From: Liolophura sinensis | Lineage: Eukaryota > Mollusca > Polyplacophora > Chitonida > Chitonidae | Reading direction: 5' to 3' | Assembly (NCBI RefSeq): GCF_032854445.1 | Contig: NC_088307.1 | Location: 22,084,017 to 22,148,016, forward strand | Length of the DNA: 64,000 nucleotides | Shown: piece by piece, positions 46,820 to 57,700 of the stretch | Position numbering within the stretch: the first letter of the stretch is position 1 | How the letters are laid out: each line of letters begins with the position of its first letter | Program-made: the position numbers and the translations under genes | The notes under the pieces: model-generated | Told to the model about the DNA's origin: nothing | Databases searched by the model: none | Seen by the model: the letters and a program-made list of their open reading frames with translations, nothing else

Positions 46820-47851
46820 AAAAACCTAGGAAAACAAAGTGAAGATCTCGATCTCTTCATTTGACTTCTGTGAACTCGGCATATATGCCCACAGCGTCCA
46901 CTGCGCAGGTTTCGATGTCCGACGTTGCGGCAATAGAGTGACGGCCCTGTATGATTTTGGTGCAGTAGGGCCAATCGGCCAGTCAGCCAATTTTAACATG
47001 GGGCGGTATATATAGAGTATAGAAAGTTAAACACGATCAATCTCCTGAATTATGTTCTTGGGAAGGTTTGCGTATCATCAAGTATTCAAGAAGTAATAAT
47101 ATTCTCTGGGTAGTTTCATCAAAACTCGAATACTGCCATGTTAAAAGACCGACGACGTCATTCTGCGTTATGTCGTAACTCGAAATCTGCGTGTTGGGCG
47201 TGATTTTTTTTAGTGTTGACCTTGGAGCTCAAATCCAGCTAAGCGTGTTGACAGCATCTTAGTTTACTCCGGTACTCCTCGATTTTCTCCAACAATAAAC
47301 CCGATGGCCGATGCACAATTGAACATCTTTTGCACATAATCCAAAAAAATAATCCCAAGTTCAAAATTTAAAATCGATCACTCTTGTTCCACGTGCAATT
47401 GGTTTTGTTTCTTGCAGGCAGCATAGTGAATTTTTGTATTGACGATTTTCAAGAATGCGGCCACCTTTTTGTGGCGAATTTTTATGCGCCGGTCGTTCGT
47501 AACTGCGTGCGTCAAGTATCCAACTGTCTCGCTTGCAGGAATTCTCTCGAGAATGCTATTGTACTGAAGCGATGGCAATAAATTAGCACACTGGGTAATT
47601 GTGGAAAAATATTTTTTCTCTGGATTGTCTTGAGCAACAGGGTAATTTGGGTGATTTAGCCCGTACAAGTTGCACAGAATGTTATAGTGACACGTTTCCC
47701 CCGTGTTCTGCCGTGTGTCCTGTGAAATTTCATGCCATACTGTTTCCACTGCGCGTTCATCTGTGAATTGAAAAGCGAGATCGGTTGCGTGGTATACCTC
47801 TTCCTATTTATATATATACATATACTTCTGCATGACCTTCACTCATGCTTG
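46820..47851. other. Intergenic region, no convincing gene
   Basis: Downstream of RPL5. The longest ORF is 123 codons on the minus strand at 47378-47749 (begins METVWHEISQDTRQ, contains NILCNLYGLNHP). I do not recognise it. It lies just 3' of the P450 relic and could be another decayed fragment or chance. Confidence 0.5.
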
Positions 47852-48201
47852 CTAAATTTCAAAACGTTGCTCCAGCAGGGCTTGAGGAGTTCTGGAAGAA
47901 ACAATTTTAATTTTTCGCCATGGCAGCAGAGAATCCATAAAGTCGTCAACCGATATTGAATTTGCAGCGTTTGTCCAAGGCATCAATCTAAGCGTTTCTC
48001 CATTTGCCACGAGCCTGAATCTGGCTGGCTGAAGGATAATTCCTGGCACGAACTCCCGGGGGTCGGCGGAGAGCAGTGTGTCCTCCGAGTCTTTGTGGAA
48101 TTCAAATCTCTGAAGCAATGTATTTATGTAGAGAAACAGTTTTGAACGCGCGAGGTCTCCCCTGGAACGATTCCCAACTCCGAACGCTATGATGCTGGAA
48201 C
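47852..48201 (-). pseudogene. Cytochrome P450 last-exon relic lacking the haem cysteine
   Basis: After an acceptor-like ttcttgtatattgtcaag, the minus strand encodes SSIIAFGVGNRSRGDLARSK, LFLYINTLLQRFEFHKD and SADPREFVPGIILQPARFRL. This is the pattern of the P450 haem-binding loop, L-helix and C-terminal strand (FGxGxRxCxG...LAR..LFL....LLQRF). The invariant haem-ligand Cys is absent: FGVGNRS is followed directly by RGDLAR, about two codons shorter than the family pattern. The frame then runs on past the usual end. I found no upstream P450 exons (I- or K-helix, ExxR) up to RPAP2. Most likely a decayed gene fragment. A haem-less P450 homologue is less likely. Confidence 0.6.
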
Positions 48202-48925
48202 CTTGACAATATACAAGAAATAAAATTGTTTTTCTGTTACCCAACCACAACAAACACTATGTATTGAGCGTACAAGGACACAGACCTATGTTTGGAGCAA
48301 CAAACGTAAGCGTTTCTCAGGATGACTGACAACCTTAAATTCACGTCAGAATAAACTTAATATGTTCAGTTTTATTGCCAATTTATTCCATTCGCGTTTA
48401 AAAGGGATTCAAACAAGCGATGTTGTTTGTCGAAGTCCTGACACACTTCAATTATCTGAGCCAGCGACGTCCTGTAATTTCAATTTTAAATCTGCATTTA
48501 AAAGCAAAGAAAAACACTAACGTGAAGCATATATCGGATGGAAGATTATTAAGCACTCTCCTGAAAAACCTAGCGAAATGCTTTCGGCACTTCGAATTTT
48601 ACAGTGGTCTTTTTTGGACATATTAGGAGCAGTAGAAGTATTTACTGTACAAGATGCATATCCATTTAGATCTATATAGCAATGCATTCCTCGAATGGAT
48701 TTTGGAATCTGCTGTTTCAAGCCAGAAAATGTGAAGTTGCTAACACCCACAGCGTGAGAACGGACCATTATAGAATCCGATGTTACTAATAATGAATTGC
48801 ACTATTTTCTTCGATGGTGTTCAGACCAGCCCCGACAGCACAGAAGTGAACACATAAAATTGCATAAGATATAGATCGACTCAAATTGCATACCTAACGG
48901 CAGCTGCAAGGTGATACTGTAAATC

Positions 48926-48990
48926 GCAGTATCGCTATAAGCTGTATAAGCAGTATCGCTATAAGCTGTATAAGCAGTATCGCTATAAGC
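48926..48990. repeat. 24-bp tandem repeat
   Basis: Nearly three copies of CAGTATCGCTATAAGCTGTA plus TAAG. The translation on the minus strand is AYSDTAYT repeated, without coding significance. Confidence 0.85.
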
Positions 48991-49164
48991 TACCATGCTG
49001 AAATATTTCAGCGAACCAAATTAAGAATAGAATAAATTTACATTTGCTCGACGAAAAGCATTCGATGATACTATAACGTGTACAACGCTTATGAGAGGAA
49101 ACCTGTTGAACCCGAGTGAGAGACTGGGATACGTTTTGAAGACAAATTTTAAGATGGAAAACTA

Positions 49165-49424
49165 TTTATTTATTTGATTGGTGTTTTACGCCGTACTCAA
49201 GAATATTTCACTTATACGACGGCGGCCAGCTTTATGGTGGGAGGAAACCGGGCACAGCCCGGAGGAAACCCACGACCATCCGCAGGTTGCTGTAAGACCT
49301 TTCCACTTACGGCAGGAGAGGAAGCCAGCATGGGCTGGACTTGAACTCAGAGCGACCGCATTGGTGAGAGGCTTCTGGGTCATTACGCTGCGCTAGCGCG
49401 CTAACCGACTGAGCCACGGAGGCC
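49165..49424 (-). mobile_element. Type A tRNA-SINE, full length
   Basis: From the TTTATTTATTTGATTGGTGT tail to CTAACCGACTGAGCCACGGA and GGCCCC. Few differences from the copy at 38288-38545. A poly-A-rich AAGATGGAAAAC motif occurs on both sides (49151-49162 and 49428-49439), a likely target-site duplication. Confidence 0.92.
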
Positions 49425-50749
49425 CCAAGATGGAAAACAAAGTCACACTGTATGAATTCCCGTCAACAAATATTTAACATCATGTTTGTAAGACTGTTGG
49501 CTATGTTTTAAGGGTTAATTAAGACGACGGGGCATTTGTCCGCCGGGAGTTTTGTCCGCGGGAATTGTTGTCCGCAGGGCTTCTGTCCAAGTGGCTTTTG
49601 TCCTGGATTCTGCAGTGATAGCCTCACTCTAAAATCACAAATATGCATATCTGCACAATGCCCTTCGATTGTCCCTTAAGATCATAAAACTGGGCGGACG
49701 ACTTTACGGCCTTAGAACTGGAAATCCCATTTTGCTGGCATCCTTCAAATCTTCTAAAGTGACGACTCAGAAGAATGCGTCAGTGGGCGATGTTCCTCAC
49801 ATGCATAAAAGTTTTAAGGTTTTATCATGATGTACCGCGTGATTATACTCTGACATTAGATTTGGCAACATTTTGTTCGGCAGAGGAAGGCCCCAAATTA
49901 ACGTCAGAGCGCGCTAGGTGTAAAAAATTTGATTCATTTTGTAAGACTTTTAAGACAAAAACTACCCGTCAAATACTGAAGTCACACACGCTCGTCTGTC
50001 GATTTACCGCAATCTCCACGGTTATTTCTGAGAGCCCCTGAACACGAGATTCTCTGGTAGTGTTACATGTGATTCTCTGTACTGCAACCCTCGTATACGT
50101 GGGAAACTCTGCCAGCCTCGCACATGGTAGGGTCAGTCAGCTTTGAACGCAGGGGGTCTACCGATCTTGATAATTTCCATGTTGTATTCTATGATGGCCA
50201 GGTGGGCGGAGTCTCCGAATAGTGCAAGCGTTTTCCCAGAATTTGTCAGGTGGCAAAGTAATGCGACATGAAACCAAGTTGTTAGATTTTTGCTTCCATT
50301 TGGTGTTTTATCTTATAGCGAGGATTTGGACATTGAGCTTGCTGAGTCAAACGTTCCTTTAATTATTGTTCACGGCTGTAACACGAATGTCTGTTTCGAC
50401 GTTTAGATTCAGATGAGCATTACAAAAGGCGTGGTTTTCGGGGTTTTTTTCGTTTTTAAGTTCAAAAACAACTGGTGAACTTTAAAACAACCATCATGGA
50501 CTTGAACTTGGTTGGTTCAAACCTATATAGAATGCGTTCTACAGCGTGCTAAAATCTATTCTCTTTTTATGAATATATATTCAGAAGATACAACATTAAA
50601 ACCGTGTAAGGTGGAGTTCATTTAAATGCGATTTTTTATATTTAAAAATGATCATTTAAAATGCTACAAATAACTGTGAATGATACATTAAGCGAAAAAA
50701 CATTCATTGAAGAGCCAGTACTAATCTGTGTAAGGAATAACTTTTAAAA

Positions 50750-50874
50750 GATCTTTGAAGAACCATTCTTATAAGTTTCTTTGCAATATGTTCATCAAGA
50801 ACCTTTATTGGTTTCTTTATGAACCATATTGAGGGTTATTCAAGGACCTTTTAAGAAAGGGTTCTTCAAAGAAC
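50750..50874. mobile_element. Short element with inverted ends (MITE-like)
   Basis: Left end GATCTTTGAAGAACCATTCT and right end AGAAAGGGTTCTTCAAAGAAC are inverted complements over about 26 bp. GAACC/GGTTC motifs recur inside. It resembles a small non-autonomous DNA transposon, with no transposase. Confidence 0.45.
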
Positions 50875-51071
50875 TTGATTGGTTCAACCTTTCACTCCCA
50901 GTGTTACTTGTAATAAATGTTGTAGCTGGCTTGCATGTCGGCTTGCGATTGGTTGTGCATATAAAACCGAATTTCCGTATCATTTAATAACCTCAGGTGT
51001 TTCTTAAGATTAGCAGGAAACTCGTGAGGTAAGCTGATTCTAGACAACGATTCACTCCCTCCTTTTATAAG

Positions 51072-51213
51072 ATTTATTCATTTGGTTGGTGTTTAACGTC
51101 CCACTCAAGAATATTTCACATATACGACGGCCGCCAACATTATCGTGGGAGGAAACCGGACAGTACCCGGTGGAAACCCACAACCATCCTCAGGTTGATG
51201 TGCTAACCACCTC
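51072..51213 (-). mobile_element. Type A SINE, head truncated
   Basis: TTATTCATTTGGTTGGTGTT through AACCATCCTCAGGTTGATG, with the first tRNA half reduced to GCTAACCACCTCGG. Confidence 0.8.
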
Positions 51214-51221
51214 GGCTTTTT

Positions 51222-51359
51222 GTTATTTATTTATTTATTTATTTATTTATTTGATTGGTGTTTTACGCCCTACTCAAGAATATTTCACTTATACGACGGC
51301 TGCAAGCATTATGATGGGAGGAAACCGAGCAGAGCCCGGTGAAAACCAACGACCATCCA
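51222..51359 (-). mobile_element. Type A SINE, tail and centre only
   Basis: A long (TTTA)n tail of seven units, then GATTGGTGTTTTACGCCCTA to ACCAACGACCATCCAG. It lies directly next to the copy at 51072-51213 in the same orientation. Confidence 0.85.
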
Positions 51360-51540
51360 GCCTTTTATTAGGAATTAAAGGACAGCTATCGCACATGTAA
51401 TTATATAATAATTTGAGACTTCATGACTTTTGACATGTTACATGTAAGTCTGAAATAAACGGTAATTAATGCATTTATAATTTTATACCTTTTTACCTCT
51501 GGCTGTTCCAATAAAAAAAAAAACACCTCGCCACAATGCC

Positions 51541-51564
51541 TTTATTTACAAAGAAGTTTTTATT
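51541..51564 (-). terminator. RPAP2: RPAP2 polyadenylation signals
   Basis: Two AATAAA hexamers on the minus strand (51564-51559 and 51546-51541), 37 and 55 nt after the RPAP2 stop codon. Confidence 0.65.
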
Positions 51565-51600
51565 CACAAAATACTTTCTGATTTCTTCAGTGAACAATAA

Positions 51601-51778
51601 TTATGTGTAAGCTTGCGCTTTCGCCTCAATGTCCCTAGGTTTGGTTTTCAGAAGAATGTGTAATATTTTGTCCAATTCATCCAATGAGCACCCAAGGTTT
51701 GCGAGAAACACATAATAGAAATGGAGTGACCTCCCATCTTCGAAGCTCTTTTGTATTTGTGGTATTTTCTGACTCAAC
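51601..51778 (-). CDS. RPAP2: RPAP2 last exon (stop)
   Basis: 178 bp. Acceptor tttttgcag/G, ending TAA at 51603-51601. It encodes LSQKIPQIQKSFEDGRSLHF and LDELDKILHILLKTK, aligning with the LLTPILGIQKHSQEG and LKNEDLESLTIIFR end of human RPAP2. The 62-aa ORF shown by a simple scan here is a different frame. Confidence 0.9.
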
Positions 51779-54700
51779 CTGCAAAAATAAATAAGAATCC
51801 AAATTCAAAACTAAACCACAGTCAGAAAAATACTTGTTATCGAGATATGCAAAATCAACTTTCACACGAAGAGATTGTCATACGAACTACTTCATTTTAT
51901 ACACAGGTATATGTACATCACAGGACAATAGTGCGTGATAAAGTTAAATAGAGCATACTGAACCTCCCTTTCTAAACTCAAAGGAAATTGCTACCGTGTG
52001 AAGCGCTTAAGAGCCGAAACTTTTAAGTAGGCTATCGGCATTTTTCGTTTTGGAACAGCGCACTGTTTAGTACAGCTGGTACAAGACAGCCCAAAGACGC
52101 CTAACTGACGTGACGTCACGCTCGATGGCTACTGAGGCAAAATGGCGTCATTAAATATTAGCTAGGTATCATTTGCCGTTTACTCTGTTGGTAACGGTCG
52201 TAGAATTTTTGAAACAGTTTTAAAATACCCTCTGGAAATATTTCAGAGAATGAATTCTAATATATTGGGTGAATTTACGTTAAACTTCAGACACATCTTT
52301 CTTTTCTTTCCACTTTACTTACATTTTCACTAGCAGTAGTGCAACCAAAGTCCACTCTCCTGGCTTGAAAGTGATATTGGTACTTGTTAAACTGAAATGA
52401 AAAAAAAAAATCTTTCAGAAGGAAATGAAAGCGGTAAAGCCATAATTTTGATGCCACCCCTGATAAAAAACTAATAAAACTTTATAATAAAAACTTTGAG
52501 TGGACTTTTAAGGCAGATAAATCAATCAGAATCATACAAAATGCATCGCTTGAAAAATTCTAAACTTTAGGTGAAATACGATTTTTTCATATTTTCTAGC
52601 ATGAGCTGGGCTTGAACTCACAGCGACCGCATTGGTGAGAGCCTCTTGGGTTATTTTGCGCGCAAGCGTGCTAACGTCCTCGGCCACGGAGCCCCCGATA
52701 GTATTTTTAAGTTCCACAGCCAACAGTTTCCATACTATGTGTAAGAAGTTAACCAGAAAAAGCAAACAATCTTAACTTGTTATTACCTGAATGTGGAGAC
52801 CAGTTCACGGAGCTCAGAGGAGATATGCTGTATGACCAGCCCCAGAGGAGCTAACATCTCAGGCATGCTGCCAACAGAAAGACAAACAGTTTCCCAGCAG
52901 GTACTCAGCAAATAAGGGAACGTGCTCACTACACCGTAAACTACGAAGATCTTTGACCGATGACCATTTAAAGCGGCGCCCATCATATTATTTATTTCAT
53001 TTGTGTTTTACACTGTACTCAAGAATATTTCACTTATACAACAGCTACCAACACTATGGTGGGAGGAAATCAGGCAGTGCAGCAACTTGCTGGCAGACCT
53101 TCCCATGTACGGCCGGAGAGGAGGCCAGCACGGCGTGCATCAAACCAACAAGCCACATGCCTATTACCAGCGTCTCTGGAACCGGTAATCACCTATAAAA
53201 CACCTGCTGGTGATTGTCCAGCACGTTATTTCTTGGGACTGGCTGAATGCCTTAAAATCTATATAATTCTGTAGGTCTGTACGGGAATGTCCCAGTCAAT
53301 CAATGGCAAGCTACCAGCGAACTTTCCAACGTGTAACACACAGGTATCCACATCGTATTGATGGAAGTTTAATCAATGAAACCATGTTTTTTTAAGCTTT
53401 GACAAATAAGGTCATAAATGTGTTTCAAAACTTTGTCCTGTAAGGTTTTGTTTTAACCCTTTGACAAACAAGGTCACCATAATTCCTCAATCTTTTCTCA
53501 TGTAAAAGAGCTACTTTCAGTGCAATTTATATACCTTTAGCGAGACAGAACAATAGGTTGGACGGGCCAATTTCAGGGCTTCACAAAATTATAATTTTAT
53601 CAGTCTACACAGAATAATGCCCTCAGAACATGCTTACATTACAAATGTGCGAAAAGGTTAAAGAATTACAATGTGTAGTTCAAGTCCTAGGATATGCCAT
53701 CCATACATGTAGGATCAGCGTCAACCGTGTGTATCTATTTTAACTGTGTTTAACTGTGGTTTTTGGAACAACTAGGAATACACAGATTAGTATTAAAATA
53801 CCTTCTCTCTAACTTCTCCAAAACTATTTTCCGTCTGATCCTCGTCTGAGCTATGGAGTCCACAGGGGGTAGGATTGGCTCAACCACGGGGTGCTCTGTG
53901 TCCTGAACAAAGCCCATACAAGTAAAAAGTACAGAAAACGTCATGCTCTAATTATTTTTGTAATTGATGTTTTATGTCGTACTCAAGAATATTTCACTTA
54001 TACGACGGCGATCTGTTTGTGCAAGATCTTGTGCTACGATCTCTTTGTTCAACAAAGATGAATTAGGGTATACACACTTACTTCTGCAGTTGTGGCACGT
54101 TTGGAAGTCCCTTTATAGAATTGCAGCACTTTTTGGGTAAACTCTCTATCTTTCTCTGGAAGACGTCCGCTTACTGAAGCATTTTGAGAAAGCTTGTTCT
54201 CCAACTGTTTGCCATCATTATTCTTCCCCTTTCCGGAATCCATTCCAAATGATTCCAACTGATTTGTCTCTTCTGATGCACCTTTCTTCTCAGCTCTTCT
54301 TCCCAAACTATCTTCCATCTCTGGTGAATGAGCAACACCTAGGTATTTCAAAGTGTCATTGGACACCCATTCAAACACTTTACAATAAATCTGCACCAAT
54401 TGTGGATGCATGCCAGGGCACTGTTTTTCAAAATCTCTTTTAGATTCTGGTACTTCTGTAGAGATAACTGGAGAACTTGCAAAGTTTGCCATTACACCAC
54501 GAGTTTGTATATTTAGATTATTCCTGTTTTCTGGTTCCAAACTTTCATTGCTATCAAAAGTAACACTTTTTTCTTTAATCTCCAGACTTTCTTCACATTT
54601 CGCTGGGTGTGGTTTGATCTCTGTACTGGAGTTTTTCTGTCCCAGTGATTGGGTAGGTTGATCGTCTATCATACTAGAAAGCAGCTTTTTTCTCCTGCTT

Positions 54701-57700
54701 AAAAGCTGCATAAGATAATCTGTTTTTGAAGAGGCTCCGCCTATCGCAACACCTTGCCTTTCCTCATGTTTTGGCGAACTTTCATCTGGCGCTTTCTTCT
54801 TCACTGAGCATGCTTTGTTGGAGCCCTCAAAATTTTCCGACCAGGGATTAATGTTCAGTTTATCCGATAAAGATGTAGCTAAGGTATCAACTTCTGCAAG
54901 CCCTTCTGAACTCTTTTTGACAGTATTTACCATCGAATTTTCAATTTTGGTATTTCCTCCCAGACCTTCCGTCACACGTGTGCCTCCTGAAACATCCAAC
55001 GACACGTCTGTGACGCCTGCACTTTTTGTTGACGTCACATGCTCTGGTGATGATTTTGCTGTTATACTTGATGACAGCCGTGCCGATGTTGAGCCGTCTA
55101 CTTCAGGTTCATTTGTTGATTGCTTCTGTCCTTTTTCTGACTGGTCCTCAGTGCTGTCAAGTTTCTCTAGGACTGACAACTCCTTAAGTAAACTCGACTT
55201 GACACCCACTCCAACCACCTCAAAACCTGGACTGCCCCTGATAGGGACAAACATAAAATATAATGTGCAATGTGATTTCTACTCACTTTACGATACTTCC
55301 AATGAAAGTCAAACTGCAAATTGGTGCAGGCCATGAAGGACTACATACAAAGTAAGGGCTTTTACATATGTAATTATAACAACAGCGCAATGATACATAA
55401 TGTATATACATCAATGCACTGTCACTGATGTTCACACATTTGTACATGTATAAACCCTTACTTTGTCTATAGTTCTCCATAGCCTGTACCACCTTGCAGT
55501 GGCCTCTTAACTGAAGACGGAAGCTTGTAAACTTGAGAAAAAGACAATCATGTATGGAGTGTTTTTTATTTATAACTAGAGGTACAGACACTTATATTAA
55601 AATTTCTCAGTGACACAGATATACAATCCTTGATTTGTCTTTCTCTGTGACATTTGTCGTTTCAGTTCGCTGATACTGTGAATGTTTTCTTTCTTTTACA
55701 CACAACACCTTTCCTTACAAGAGTCTTATATGCATTGCTTTTACTTTCACATTCGTGTTCCTTCAAAGTACACATTCGTGTTCCTTCAAAATATGGTTTC
55801 ATAATTTTTAAATATTTTGCCTCAAGTAAATTAAAAGTAAATATAAAGACATGAGTTTTACTGGACATTACAGACCATAATAACAAACTGAAGCACAGAG
55901 ACACCACAGATTTGTGTTTACTGTTAAACATGATCTGAGTGTGACATTTCTTCATTCAAGGTAAATATCCCAGTAATGCTACCACTTTTTAATGTTGAAA
56001 TACAAACAGTTCGAGCATGTTCAGCTGTTACAAAAAACTTGAAGTCACTGTACTGCATCTTGTTCAATATGATCCCAAATATCCATCGGAAAATTTCAGT
56101 ATTTGTTTGGAATTTTTTCACAACGAAAAAGTGTATTTACTTATTTACTTGATTGGTGTTTTACACTGTACTCAAGAATACTTCACTTATACCATGCGCA
56201 CCAGCATTATGCTGGGAGGAAACCGGGCAGAGCCTGGGGGAAACTCACGGCCATTAGCAGGATGCTGGAAGATCTTCCCACATATGTTCAAAGAGGAAGC
56301 CAGCATGAGCTGGAGTTGAACTCACAGTGACTGCATTGGTGAGAGGCTCGTGGGTCATTGTGCAATGCTTGGCGGTCTGGCCACCTCGGCCATTACATAA
56401 ATTTTGAAGCAGTACAAAATGGCCTTTCAACTAATGGGCTTTTTCAGTGTGAGTGGTCAGCCCTTTTATGCCAGAAAACTTACAGGTTTTGAGTGGGATC
56501 TAGAACTTTCAATTCTACTGGCTTCTCCTCCTCTCGTAACCACACCGGGGTTGTCGATATCTGTTTCTCAAAATACTTGGAAGCCTTGAAGCACTTATTA
56601 CTGCAAAAATTCTGCAATAGTAACAAAAGAATTATGTGACTACTGATTTCTTAGACAGATACCATATTTCACCAAAAAATTTAGGATTTTTCAAGTGACA
56701 CATTTTACGGCATTATGATTCATCCACTTACATGTAACAGCTTTTCTCAAGGAGTCTGATTGTTTCTTATCAGAAAAACTTGAGAATTGGCATAAAAAGT
56801 ACCATTTCTGGCCTTTATGTGCTTTTGAAAGTGCATTTTGACATACCAATCTTCAGGTGAAATACAGTATTTACACCATTCTCAACATTTTATTCCCAAA
56901 GCCTTCAAACTTTCCAAATTCAAGATTATTTTATGACAATTCATGTCTGGAACATTTCTTCATGACTATTCAGGCTTTTATGTAAACCTGCATCAAGTTT
57001 ACTTAGCTAAGGTAAAGACCATTTTTTTTGTTGGTTTAGCATGTATTCATTTTTTTGGTTTAATATGTATCCATTGTTTAGTGGTTTAGCATGTATCCAT
57101 TTTTTGGTGGTTTAGCATGTATCCATTTTTTTGGTGGTTTAGCATGTATCCATTTTTTTGGTGGTTTAGCATGTATCCATTTTTTGGTTTAGCATTGATC
57201 CATTTTTTGGTGGTTTAGCATGTATCCATTTTTTGGTTTAGCATGTATCTATTTTTTGGTTGTTTTGCATGTATCTATTTTTTGGTTGTTTTGCATGTAT
57301 CCATTTTTTGGTTTAGCATGTATCTATTTTTTGGTGGTTAAGCATGTATCCATTTTTTGGTTTAGCATGTATCTATTTTTTGGTGGTTTAGCATGTATCT
57401 ATTTTTTGGTGGTTTAGCATGTATCCATTTTTTGGTTTAGCATGTATCTATTTTTTGGTTTAGCACTGATCCATTTTTTGGTGGTTTAGCATGTATCTAT
57501 TTTTTGGTGGTTTAGCATTGATCCATTTTTTGGTGGTTTAGCATGTATCCATTTATGGTTTAGCATGTATCCATTTTTTGGTTTAGCATGTATCTATTTT
57601 TTGGTTGTTTTGCATGTATCCATGTTTTGGTTTAGCATGTATCCATTTTTTGGTGGTTTAGCATGTATCCATTTTTTGGTGGTTTAGCATGTATCCATTT

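Larger units (their letters stand above)
48202..51540. other. Intergenic region with SINEs and small repeats
   Basis: Between the P450 relic and the 3' end of RPAP2. No ORF resembles a known family. It holds type A SINEs, a 24-bp repeat, a short TTGTCCGC repeat at 49525-49605 and a small inverted-repeat element, all listed separately where well supported. Confidence 0.55.

Noticed and set aside
47378-47749. 123-codon minus-strand ORF as a P450 middle exon
   Set aside because: The resemblance is weak and it lies 3' of the P450 C-terminal exon, the wrong order for the same gene.
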